64,000 nt of DNA from Tachypleus tridentatus (lineage: Eukaryota; Arthropoda; Merostomata; Xiphosura; Limulidae): positions 138,851,009 to 138,915,008 of the forward strand of contig NC_134834.1 of NCBI RefSeq assembly GCF_004210375.1. The letters are read 5' to 3'. Numbering within the stretch: position 1 is the first letter of the stretch; each line of letters starts with the position of its first letter. Of the stretch, positions 10,462 through 20,330 are shown in pieces. The translations under genes and the position numbers were made by a program. The notes under the pieces are model-generated. The model did not search any database, had not been told where the DNA came from, and saw only the letters and a program-made list of their open reading frames with translations.

Positions 10462-12874
10462 TAATCCTTTGAAGTTTTTCAATTAATACATTATAATAAA
10501 TATTACTAATGTTACCATTGAAAACATTTCAGAGTTATAATATCTACAATTTAAAATTATATTAAAAATATAAAGACTTTTAGTTGCAAGTTCTGAAAAG
10601 TTACGTTTTAAAAAACCCTTGACTCTGTTATGCTTTGTAACAAATTGGTTGCATAAATGTTATTTATTAATATTTTTATTTTTTTATCTCTTTCTATATT
10701 AATTATCATGTCTCTGTCATTCTTCGTTTTAAACTCTTACTACAACTGATACCACTAGCATGTCTACAATCTAAACATCACTCAATACATAGATCATCTT
10801 TTTATGACTGCTTCTGGTGAAAGTGAACACATGGCAACCGTGTTTCTGGCTGTTATTAATTGCAAAATATATGGGAAATTGTACCTAATTTAAAAGGGTG
10901 CGATTTGAGAAGTTCACCTTCATATGTTGTTAGCTTCGAGTGCTGGAAACTAATTAGCAAAGTAAAACTTAATCTGCATGTAGTGGATAATATTCTATAA
11001 AAATGGATGATACGTATTAACATGTATCAGGAATTGACAGTAGAAGTTGTGCATAAGCTTGGATTCACACACATAGTGCACGGTGATTTGACACCAGCCA
11101 CTTATTACTTTTCCTAATGAAAATGAGGTTTATGTTACAGATAATTAAAGCTGGCAAATGAGACTGAAAGATAGTTCAGTAAAATTAGTAATTTTGTTCA
11201 TTAACTTTAATCTGAAGGGATTAGTGAATGAATGGCCAGTGTAGCATTCTATTCAGGGTTTTCGTTAGCTTTGTAATGTAACGGGAATATGACATTATGT
11301 TCCTTTAATAACTATTTCAATTTGTTGACATAGGAGACTTATTACTTTCAAATGAAATAGGATTAAATTAGTAGCCGATGTGGATTCTTTTTTTATTTAA
11401 ATGTATGCTAAAAAGTTTTATCGGATGCCCTAATAACTTACATGCTAACGTGAATAAAATAAATACCATATAACCCTAACGCTTTCGAAAAGTGGACCTT
11501 TCTTCTCCAAAGGCAAATGCTGATATAAAATTCCCACCTTCCGTAAGATTTTCTAATTGTCACACAAAAGTGAGTTTAGTTTTTTCGTAATATGATCTTA
11601 TGATTTTTTATTTCAATTCTAGTAGAAATTAAGTTTTCTTAATTTCAAATTTTAGAAATTTTCTTGAGGCTAAATTTCATGGCAAAACATTCTCTCTGAA
11701 CTTTTCCATTCCCTCTATAAGTTTTCTAACCGAAACAAATGAACAACGTCATTTTTCAGGCTGAGTTTTGTTTAACTTAATAAGACTAACATTTCGAAGT
11801 AGTTTAAAGTTTGAAATAGAAAGAAACATTTTGGCATGCCTTATATGAGTATTGGTTTCTGAAATGAACACCAACCAGCATTTCTTTCCTGCATGTATAT
11901 ATAAATCACGGTAAGATGAAAGCTAGCTGCACGTCAATGATTCCATTTTTATTTTTATTTTAGGACTAGCATTGAAAATCATTATTTATTATTGCTAGTT
12001 CACTGTTATCTTTGACCTGTTATGCTATAAATTAATATATTAAATATCTTACTATGTTTGATCAAAACTATTAGACATTTTAGCGATCATCACTCAGTCA
12101 CAATCACCCAGTACTCTATTATTTTCTTGATATTGTCTAGTAACCTCGAAATATCAGAGGAGAACAAAGTTCACTTCCTAAACCTTTCCGATATGTAGTT
12201 CTCAACCTTTTATTCTAAACAGGTGCAAATGTATATGCACAAAAGAGCCCCTACACACACCTTCTTGAGCCCGCAAACAGAGCGGTTATCCTTTGTCCAA
12301 CCACAATGTTTAAGTTCAATTTAAGTGCAGGGAGATAAAAGTAACTGCCCTTCTCATTGATGTGTCTAGCTCAACGCCTATATATTTCTTTATTCCACAA
12401 ACATATATTGGAACATGAAGAAAAGGCTGTACCCTGGCGTCAAACAGTTTTCAGAAGAATATTCAAAGGTATCTGGTTGTTTCACTATATAGAGCCGAGT
12501 TTGTTTCTTGTGTTTTTAGAGGCTTTAGAACAAATAAATGGAAAGCATCTATCGCAGCTGTGAGTAGTAACTAATTGAATCTACGTAAGGTATCCACTCT
12601 GTTTGAAAGGGATATACCAAACCTGCCAAACTTTATGTCTTTCATAATTTGCGTAAACGACAAGTTTCAAAAATTGTAACTGCAGCTATTGTCTTAAAAT
12701 ATGAATTAATTTTGTTCACGAAGAATTAGAGGTATCATGAAATATATTTATCTCCTTCCTTTAAGATAACTAAGTGTAGACTATATTTACTTTTCTACTC
12801 TGATGTACTGATTATTGTTATTTATTGTTATGTAAGTAAATAAAAACATGTCTGCCTTTAAAGGATACTTTTTT
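10462..12874. other. AT-rich stretch; possible hAT-like trace near 12190
   Basis: No gene seen. The sequence GTAGTTCTCAACCTTTTATTC at about 12195-12215 resembles the start of hAT non-autonomous elements, with a T/C-rich continuation to about 12300, but no partner end was found. The 12357-12563 frame (+) has no recognisable product. Confidence 0.45.
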
Positions 12875-12886
12875 TTTTCTGAACGC

Positions 12887-13170
12887 TTTGTTTGTTTGTT
12901 TGTTTGTTTGGAAATTTCGCACAAAGCTACTCGAGGGCTATCTGTGCTAGCCGTCCCTAATTTAGCAGTGTAAGACTAGAGGGAAGGCAGCTAGTCATCA
13001 CCACCCACCGCCAACTCTTGGGCTACTCTTTACCAACGAATAGTGGGATTGACCGTCACATTATACACCCCCACGGCTGGGAGGGCGAGCATGTTTAGCG
13101 CGACGCGGGCGCGAACCCGCGACCCTCGGATTACGAGTCGCACGCCTTACGCGCTAGGCCATGCCGGGCC
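12887..13170 (-). mobile_element. SINE-A, full length, young
   Basis: Reverse SINE-A with four GTTT units at the tail and an intact GGCCATGCCGGGCC head. Perfect 12-bp target-site duplication TTTTCTGAACGC (12875-12886 and 13171-13182). It carries the GGGCGCGAACCCGCGACC head variant. The open frame at 13043-13288 is read-through of this element, not a gene. Confidence 0.95.
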
Positions 13171-13182
13171 TTTTCTGAACGC

Positions 13183-13459
13183 AATCGTTTGGCTTTCTGC
13201 TCCGATGGCAGAAACTTTAGATACGGAAGAGTATGTCGTGATATGTATTTCACAGATCCTAAATGATATAAGGTTGTTCGTAAAATAATGGCAGATTTTT
13301 ATACCAAAAATTTAGTCATTTATAGGGATAAAAAACCTGTATCATTTACGACTTTATATATACCATTGAATAGTTATTCTATTCGTTAGTGCTTTTATTC
13401 TTTTCTAAAATTTTATTTCTAATACTTCAGCCCCTTACAATTAATGAAAAAGATGTGCA
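13183..13459. other. No feature recognised
   Basis: AT-rich spacer between the SINE and the mariner remnant. I looked for a mariner left terminal repeat here and did not find one. Confidence 0.45.
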
Positions 13460-14414
13460 TTATTTTCTACCCGAATTCAAAGTTGGTCATAATGCATCGT
13501 AAACAACTCACAATATCAACCAAGCATGGGGCGAAGGAACCATCTCCGAACGTACAGTACGGCGTTGATTTCAAAGGTTTTGTAATGGAGACATAAGCCT
13601 TGAAGATAAGGAAGGCAGAGGACGTCCTGCTGCTGCTTAAAACAACCAACTGAAAGCATTAATAGAAAGAAACCCGTGCCAAACTGTTCACGAAATGATA
13701 CAATAATTAGTTTAAAATTGCACAATTTCGGACCATCTACACCAAGTTGGAAAAGTGAAAAAGCTCTACAAGTGGGTTCCACACGAACTCAGTAAAAATC
13801 AGATAAACCACCATTTTGAACTGTGCTCTATGCTGATTTTCCTCAACAGAAATGACCCATTTCTTGATCGAACTGTCACTTGCGACAACAAGTAGACACT
13901 TTACGACAACAGAAAGTGATCTGCTCAATAGCTTAACTGTAATGAAGCTTCAAAACACTTATCAAAGCCAAAGTTGCACCAACAGAAGAGTATGGTCACT
14001 GTATGGTAGGTCTATGGCTGATACTATCCATTACAGCTTGCTCAACAAAGGCCAGAATATCACAGCGGAGGTTTACTGTGAAAAAATGCATGGAAAGTTG
14101 CGTGAAAAAATGCTAGCATTACCCAATCAAAGAGGACCAATCTTGCTTCATCATAATGCTTGGCCACACGTTGCTCAAATGACGCTCCAGAAGCTCAATT
14201 AAGTCGGTTACTAAACATTGCCTCATCCCCTTACTCCCTAGACCTGTAACCCACCGACTACCACTATTTCAAACATTAGTACAACCTTTTTTACAGGACA
14301 AGAGATTCAACAACAGAGCAGCAGCAGAGAATGGCTTTATTATCGTTTTGGCATAAGCAATATCATTTCTTGTTGGCAAAAGTGTGTAGATTCATTAGTT
14401 TCCTATTTTGATGT
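13460..14414 (+). pseudogene. Mariner transposase relic (Hsmar1/SETMAR-like)
   Basis: A DNA transposase that in working elements cuts and pastes at TA sites. The translation, spread over several frames with stops, follows the family order. The helix-turn-helix part reads INQAWGEGTVSERTVRR (about 13512-13565), then GRGRPAAA (about 13615). The catalytic half shows TLYDNRK (about 13892), ALPNQRGPILLHHNAWPHVA (about 14120-14175), PTDYHYFKH (about 14250) and the CVDSLVSYF C-terminus (about 14380-14410). The second catalytic Asp, normally in LLHDNARPH, is His here (HHN), and the third-Asp region has a stop next to it, so it cannot work. Roughly full length (about 340 codons). I found no terminal inverted repeats. 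Confidence 0.9.
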
Positions 14415-14511
14415 ATAAAGTCGCTTTTGAATTCTTTTATTCCTTATCAAAGTTAAAATTTAAAATATACCATTATTTTTCAAACAACCTAATACTTTAC
14501 CTTTCGTCACG

Positions 14512-14787
14512 ACCTGGCATGGCCAGGTGGTTAAGGCGCTCAACTCGTAATTTGACGGTCGCTGGTTCGAATCCCAGTCACACCAAAGATTCTCGCCTTT
14601 TCAGCCGTGGGGAGATTATAAAGTGACAGTCAGTTCGACGCTTCGTTGGTAAAACAGTAACCTAAGAGTTGGCGGTAGGTGATGATGACCAACTACCTTC
14701 CTTCAAGTTTTACACTGCTAAATTACGTACGGCTAGCCCATATAGCTGTCGTGTATCTTTAAGTGAAATTAAAAAACAAACAAACAA
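14512..14787 (+). mobile_element. SINE-A, full length
   Basis: Head ACCTGGCATGGCCAGGTGG, B-box TGGTTCGAATCCC, body and (CAAA)n tail. Target-site duplication CCTTTCGTCACG (14500-14511) versus CCTTCCGTCACG (14789-14800), one mismatch. Inserted about 100 bp downstream of the mariner relic. Confidence 0.93.
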
Positions 14788-15121
14788 ACCTTCCGTCACG
14801 TAAATCTGAAGCAAAACAACAAACCTTTCCGATATAAATAATATTTTTCCCGAAGTAGAAATCAAATAATGACTACGGTGGGCGTTGTGTTATTAAAATA
14901 TTAAAGTAAAAGTGTGAAAATTACAATGGTTTCATATTAGATTAGTTAATAATGTAATGCATTATGTTTTCCAGTCTACTAATTTGCATTAAAGCAGCTG
15001 CAATACATTTGAGCCAACTGCTAAGCAGGCATTTTCTCCACTTGCGTTTATTGAAAGTGCCAAGTAGAAAAAAAATGTTTGATGTAATGTTTTCTACTAT
15101 AATAGTCATATCTAAAATTCT

Positions 15122-15392
15122 GGCCCGGCATGGCCAGGTGGGTTAAAACGGTCGACTCGTAATCTGGGGGTCGTGGAATCGAATCCCAACCAAACATGCT
15201 CGCTCTTTCAGCCGTGGGTGCGTTATAATGTCATGGTCAATTCCACTATTCGTTGGTAAAAGAGTAGCCCAAGAGTTGGCGGTGGATGGTGATGACCAGC
15301 TGCTTTCCCTTTAGTTTTACACTGCTAAATTAGGGACGGCTAGCGCAAATAGCCCTCGTGTTGCTTTTCGCGATATTCAAACCAAACCAATT
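15122..15392 (+). mobile_element. SINE-A, full length
   Basis: Head GGCCCGGCATGGCCAGGTGG, a slightly altered B-box region (GGAATCGAATCCC), a complete body and an ATTCAAACCAAACCAA tail lacking regular CAAA units. No obvious target-site duplication. Confidence 0.9.
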
Positions 15393-17276
15393 AATTTAAA
15401 CACTTCGCGACCCCTTGTGGTAGATATGTAAATATATTATTGTTATTAATATATATACTTATTCAAACTCATTGAATGTAGTTCTTGAAGTTTCTGTAAA
15501 AGGAATAACTTAATTTGTTTTTATTTATCTTTTCACTATGTTTAAGAATACTTTTGTAATTGCAGTTAAATTCTTCTAGCTTAACAACTTACTTTATGAG
15601 AAGTGCTAAGATCGAAGCTTCTGTGAGAGGATTGGTTTGGTTGATAATTAAATGCGGCTGCTTTATTGTTTCAAAGTATTTCTTTAAAATGTAGTTAGGT
15701 TCTGGGTTCTACTTCGTTCATTAAGTTTAATACATATAGCCAGATTCTGTTGCAAATGTTTATTAATAAGTTTTCATTTATTTCTTTTATCTAATTTTAA
15801 TAACTTTTTTGTATAGGATTTTCTCCTGTAACTTGTATATATAAGGTTCCTTTTTTGTTTTACTTCACATGCTTAATATAGTAAAATAACAAGTTGCTTT
15901 GTAAATTATTGTTTCAATTTGTTAATCAAATATATTAAAAAAATCTTGTTAAATTATTAATTATTTTCTACTTGCATTTATGCAGGTATATAATGTATTC
16001 TATAAATGTTAGCACAAGAATGTTAATCGTGTTCAATCAAAAATAAATATTATACTCAATAATCTAGTTATTATATTAAAACTAATTTTGGTTAATTTGT
16101 TTATATTCAAAATATACTTACAGCTTATATTACTAGAAGAGCATTGATGCTGTTACGTTTATAATAGTCTTAATTGTTGCTTAAAGTCATTATTTAAAAA
16201 AAGAACAGATTCCGTATTGTTTCAATAAAATTCAATTGTATTCCAGAAGCCGACTAAACAGCCATAAATCTGAACACAAGTTTGACTTAAACTCATTCAT
16301 ATATAAATAAACTAATAAACTTTTCACCTCACTTCATTATCACTGCTATTCAATATATATTTTTACCTCAGTAACAGCGTCCAAATTAACTTTTTATTTG
16401 CATTGAAGACCACCTTGAAATTTTCAGTTTAGTTCATAAACCAAACAATGTGTATACCACGATGATACTGACATCAATAGCTAGTATAGAAAATACTGGA
16501 CTCTAAAATCTGCTCTAATACAAGATCGAGTAATTTGTTTCTAATTTGGATTGTACTTTTATCAAGAAAACTAAGAATTAGTTGAAATATGTTTATTAGT
16601 TTTGTTAAATTGCTTTATTACTGTTACTTTTAGTCCATTTTCACCCATTAGTTAGTATTTATTTAAAACAATCAGCTGTCAAGTTTTTTATAAAACAAGA
16701 TGGCTTATATTTTCGCTTTGTTAACTTTTGATCCTTCACTAAAGACGCATTATCGATACATTCTGGTACAAATTTCTGTCTTTACAAAAGCACACTTTTT
16801 TACGTCCTTTATATAAACTATTTTTAATGCTGTATGGAAGTCTTCACTTTTGTTGCTTTTTAGAACAAATCCAAACGCAGATACTGCTAGATTAAATAAA
16901 TGTTTGCACAAGAACTAAATCTAACTTCAATTTAGAACTTGCTACTCAATACAAAAACAACACTTCTGTATAGATCTTAAATACCATCTTTTCCTTAGAT
17001 TACATAATAGCATGCAAAGTATATAATCAAGCTTCCCATTAAATTAAACTTAACTATAGGCTAAAATGAATAGAACCAGTGCATCGTAATGCACAAATGT
17101 GTTTAGACAAGTTAGAATTGCTAGTATCATATAATCAAGTTAAAGCAGTCAGCAATGGATAGCACAATGAAATATTTTCCAGTGCTGTTTATAGTGTTAT
17201 TAGCTAGTTTTTTTGGTTAGTACAACTGATGGCATCAAATTATTATTTAATTCATTACCTTTGAACAGTTTGATAT
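15393..17276. other. AT-rich stretch, no gene seen
   Basis: Strongly AT-rich with many short runs of A and T. No open frame of interest, no repeat boundary and no RNA gene was recognised. Confidence 0.55.
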
Positions 17277-17405
17277 ACACTGCTGGCCAAAATCTTAAGG
17301 CCAAGGAACATAAAAAAATATGCATTTTGCGTTGTTAGACTCAACTACTTATTCGAGTAGAGCTTCGAAAAATGAAAATAAGAAAAGGGAAAATAAAAAT
17401 AAAAA
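17277..17405 (+). mobile_element. Tc1-like terminal repeat, copy 1
   Basis: Starts with TACACTGCTGGCCAAAATC and TTAAGGCCAAGGAACATAAA, resembling Tc1-type termini next to a TA. It matches the reverse complement of 45595-45727 throughout, including GCGTTGTTA-ACTCAACTACTTATT and GAAAATAAGAAAAGGGAAAA. After about 17405 the two copies diverge. No transposase or opposite terminus lies nearby, so it is a solo end. It could instead be the 3' end of a LINE. Confidence 0.55.
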
Positions 17406-18082
17406 TTACCATCAAAATGTTTGGGTGACATTCAAATAACCAGTTATTAAAATAATTATTAACGTTTCTGAAGTATTCAAATGTCAGTTTTTCTCTTTCT
17501 TTTAAAATTCAATTTCTGTAGAAAATACATTGATGTACTTAGTTTTAAGTGCATTTTTAAAAGCATTGAAAAAAACATTTTGTATGACAATGACTTAAAC
17601 ATTTGTCTTACATGTGATCTACTAAAAACTATTTGCTGAAACATTACTCACAATCCATGAAAATATTGTTTTCTTAAACACTGCGTTTGCCTTACTTTCT
17701 AATTCAGTATTTTTAAGTTTTTTTGGTAGTTTTAATAGAAAAACAAAATACAATTTAATTTTAATTTGGACAGCATAACGTAGACAATCTATCAGTATTT
17801 AAAAATTGTTTTTAGAATATATGGCTTTCTATGCATCATATCTGCTCTTTTCGTCAAACCTAAATATTAATTAAATCCCCTACAAATATACGTATGAGAG
17901 TTGGATATGATACATAAATTCCTGAAAGGCGTGAAGAAAAAATTACGTCTAAATGTAACTTCATTCAACCTGAACAGCATTTTATGCGACGCCTGAGTTA
18001 AAATACCAGGAAAAAATCTCCATAGTTTAGATATGATAATCCTTTTTAATGACGAGAAACCAACTTGAAATAAACTGTATCT
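17406..18082. other. No feature recognised
   Basis: AT-rich DNA following the solo terminal repeat. No continuation of the element could be recognised. Confidence 0.45.
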
Positions 18083-18200
18083 CAAAATGGATGGTATGGG
18101 TATTAACGCTTTTACTAATAACGCAGAGAATAACGTTTCGACCTTCCTAGATCATCTTCAGGTTAACATCTTTGTTAGCAACTGTTCAGATATGACAACC
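18083..18200. repeat. Repeat end with GTTTCGACC...CATCTTCAGG motif
   Basis: The block GGTATGGGTATTAACGCTTT, AACGTTTCGACCTTCCTAG and ATCATCTTCAGGTTAAC is typical of a widespread invertebrate repeat. Its minus-strand form reads ...GAAGATGATCTAGGAAGGTCGAAACGTT, the style of sequence I associate with the ends of Penelope-like elements. That assignment is from memory. The 64-codon frame across it (18087-18281) is incidental. Confidence 0.4.
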
Positions 18201-18274
18201 GTTGATTTGAAACTTCAAATAAAAAAAAAGATAACTATGATATTTAGTACCATCCGGCGGAAACAACTTTCACT

Positions 18275-18372
18275 TTTATAACGCGCCCACAGCTGATAGT
18301 GCGAAGCATGCTGAACTGGATATCACAGCCTTGAACCGAGAACTTTTCGATCTGCAGCTCATCTCCCTGAAC
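18275..18372 (-). mobile_element. SINE-A remnant, heavily diverged
   Basis: The order ATAACGCGCCCACAGCTGATA, GTGCGAAGCATGCTGA and TTGAACCGAGAAC parallels the reverse SINE-A core (ATAACGCCCCCACGGCTG, GCGAGCATG, TCGAACC). The head and tail are not recognisable. Confidence 0.45.
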
Positions 18373-19035
18373 ACTAGGATACATCAATTCTGTCAGTAAA
18401 ATAATGCTAAATTAAGTATCTTTAGAATGATAAGGTGTTCTCAAAAGTCCTGTGATATAACTACGTACTAAAAAAAATAAAATTATCAAAATTATAATCA
18501 GATCAAATGAGAACGTTTCCTATATATACAAAGAGAAAGAAAAAAGTAGAATGGAATCTGTATATAGCTGGGTAAAATGTTTGAGGCTTTTCTCTCGAGT
18601 TAAAACCATTAAAAATTTAAATTAATTTTTTACAAACAAATGTATGTATGTTTTATTATAATAAACACTTATAAATAAAATAATATCGATAAAAAACAAA
18701 ATGAATTTTTACATAAAGCCGAAAACTGCAGAAAGCTTGTCTAGTCAACATATTTAAATTTATAAACATTGAAACGATATAAGTGTGTAGATAAAATACC
18801 TCTCTATCAGGTCAGGTTTGCCTCTTACAAGTCAACGTATCGTTAACTCCATACCATGACCTAAACCACATTTATTGAAAATTATTGCAGTTCACAACAA
18901 GTGAAAGTTGGCTTGACTAATAGCAAACGACTAGCTTAATTGAAATTCGTTATATATCGCTTTCACCAATTTTTTATATTTCCTAACATATAACCCTTTT
19001 GGAAAATAAACAGAAAGACAGTGTTTCAATCTACG
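18373..19035. other. No feature recognised
   Basis: AT-rich spacer; no open frame or repeat recognised. Confidence 0.45.
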
Positions 19036-19308
19036 AGACCCAGCGTGGCCAGGTGGTTAAGGCGCTCGACTTGTAAGGTGAGGATTAGGGGTTCTAATCC
19101 CCGTCGCACCAAACATACTCGCCCTTTCAGTAGTGAAGGCGTTATAAAGTTACGGTCAATCCTACTATTCGTTGGTAAAACAGTATCCCAAGAATTGGCG
19201 GTGGGTGATGATGACTAGTTGCCTTCCTTCTAGTCTTATACTGCTAAATTAGGGACGGCTAGCGACAGATGGCCCTCTTCTAGCTTTGCGCGTAATTCAA
19301 ACCAATAC
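19036..19308 (+). mobile_element. SINE-A, full length, next to SINE-B
   Basis: Head GACCCAGCGTGGCCAGGTGG, degenerate B-box (GGGGTTCTAATCCC), body intact, and a tail of only ATTCAAACCAATACCA. It is followed at once by the 3' half of a SINE-B in the same orientation. Confidence 0.9.
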
Positions 19309-19309
19309 C

Positions 19310-19392
19310 AGCCTACAGATGGTGTTTCAACATCCGTATTGAGCTCAGCATAAATAGCCCATTGGGTAGCTTTGTGCTTAACTACAAAAAGA
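19310..19392 (+). mobile_element. SINE-B, 3' part
   Basis: CATAAATAGCCCATTGGGTAG and CTTTGTGCTTAACTACAAA match the SINE-B tail. The tRNA-like head is missing, replaced by the adjoining SINE-A. Confidence 0.7.
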
Positions 19393-19827
19393 AAACAAAA
19401 AAGTAGCAGAAATACTTGGTATAGTAAATTCATTTATATGTATAAAACAGTTCTGCTGTTAACTGATTAATATTTATCTTTATTTATTTTATATATTGAA
19501 GCAGTCTTTAAATACGTATTTTTTTTCACTGTCAAGTGACTTCATCTGAACTCATTTTTAGGGTACAAAAATTCCTTATTTATCAAATAACATGGTGAGT
19601 GTTAGTATTTTGCAGAGTTTCCTGCAGAATTTCTAGTTTCCCTGTGATAAACAAATGACGGAAGTACCATATAATTCCATCTTATGACAAATTTGAATGG
19701 AAATATTTCCATTAGCCAAGAAGTATAAAGCACACCTTAATACGATAATACGATGTTCACTTACCATTAGTTTAATGATTAAGTTGATAACTTCTTCAAT
19801 TTTTAGGGTTTAATGTTTCTCTCTCAG

Positions 19828-19967
19828 CATTGACGTGTCCTGGATTTTGCCAGCGCATGCCAAGGAAACGCCCCATTCGGCCGCTTGTGCGACTGAAAGC
19901 TTACGTCCAATCACAATAAAGCGCCCGCTAGGTCCTCCGATGTCCATGTCACGATGCTTTCAAGAAG
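19828..19967 (+). CDS. Putative exon 1 of an unidentified gene
   Basis: A strong acceptor (TGTTTCTCTCTCAG|C) and a donor GAAG|GTAGTG bound 140 nt that are much richer in GC and CpG than the surroundings. One frame is open: one base, 46 codons (starting IDVSWILPAHAKETPHSAAC), then one base. The phase fits exactly onto the open frame of the block at 20166-20330. I do not recognise the protein, and no domain is visible. The minus strand is also open here, so orientation rests on the splice signals. It may equally be a UTR, a lncRNA or a decayed copy. Confidence 0.35.
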
Positions 19968-20165
19968 GTAGTGAACTGAAAACTTAAGACAGATACGTGA
20001 TTCTATTCTCTTATATATTCTTAGTTCTTGCAGTTTTCAATTCCTCTAATAATCCACTCGTTCCATTAATCTGGAAATACCTGCAACATAATTAACTGCC
20101 ATCTTTCGGATTATTACCCACCCGCATACCCTGAATCCCTTTGGCCTCGAGCCACGCCCCGCTAG

Positions 20166-20330
20166 CGGGCGGTGCAAAGCATATCACGAATCATAAGTAT
20201 CCACCTTCTCGTGTCCTCTATGATCGTTATTCAGAATCTGGCAATCCGACACGTTCGCCCTTAACTGACGCCGCAAGCAGAGCCAAGCTACATGATGTCC
20301 TTTCTGGCCCTGGACTCCTGTGCCTGGCAG
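20166..20330 (+). CDS. Putative exon 2 of an unidentified gene
   Basis: 165 nt between CCCCGCTAG|C and a near-consensus donor GGCAG|GTAAGA. It is open in the phase predicted by the block at 19828-19967: two bases, 54 codons, one base. The peptide is polar and S/P/R-rich in places (YPPSRVLYDRYSESGNPTRS, then a hydrophobic VLSGPGLLCLA end). The upstream stop at 20132 lies inside the inferred 198-bp intron, consistent with splicing. Both minus-strand alternatives I checked are interrupted. No family recognised and no downstream exon found within the window. Confidence 0.4.

Noticed and set aside
13043..13288. Open frame giving ARTRDPRITSRTPYALGHAG-type peptide
   Set aside because: It is translation of SINE-A. 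The same type of peptide appears at 14408-14626, 19021-19218, 35983-36171 and 38267-38531, always inside a SINE copy.
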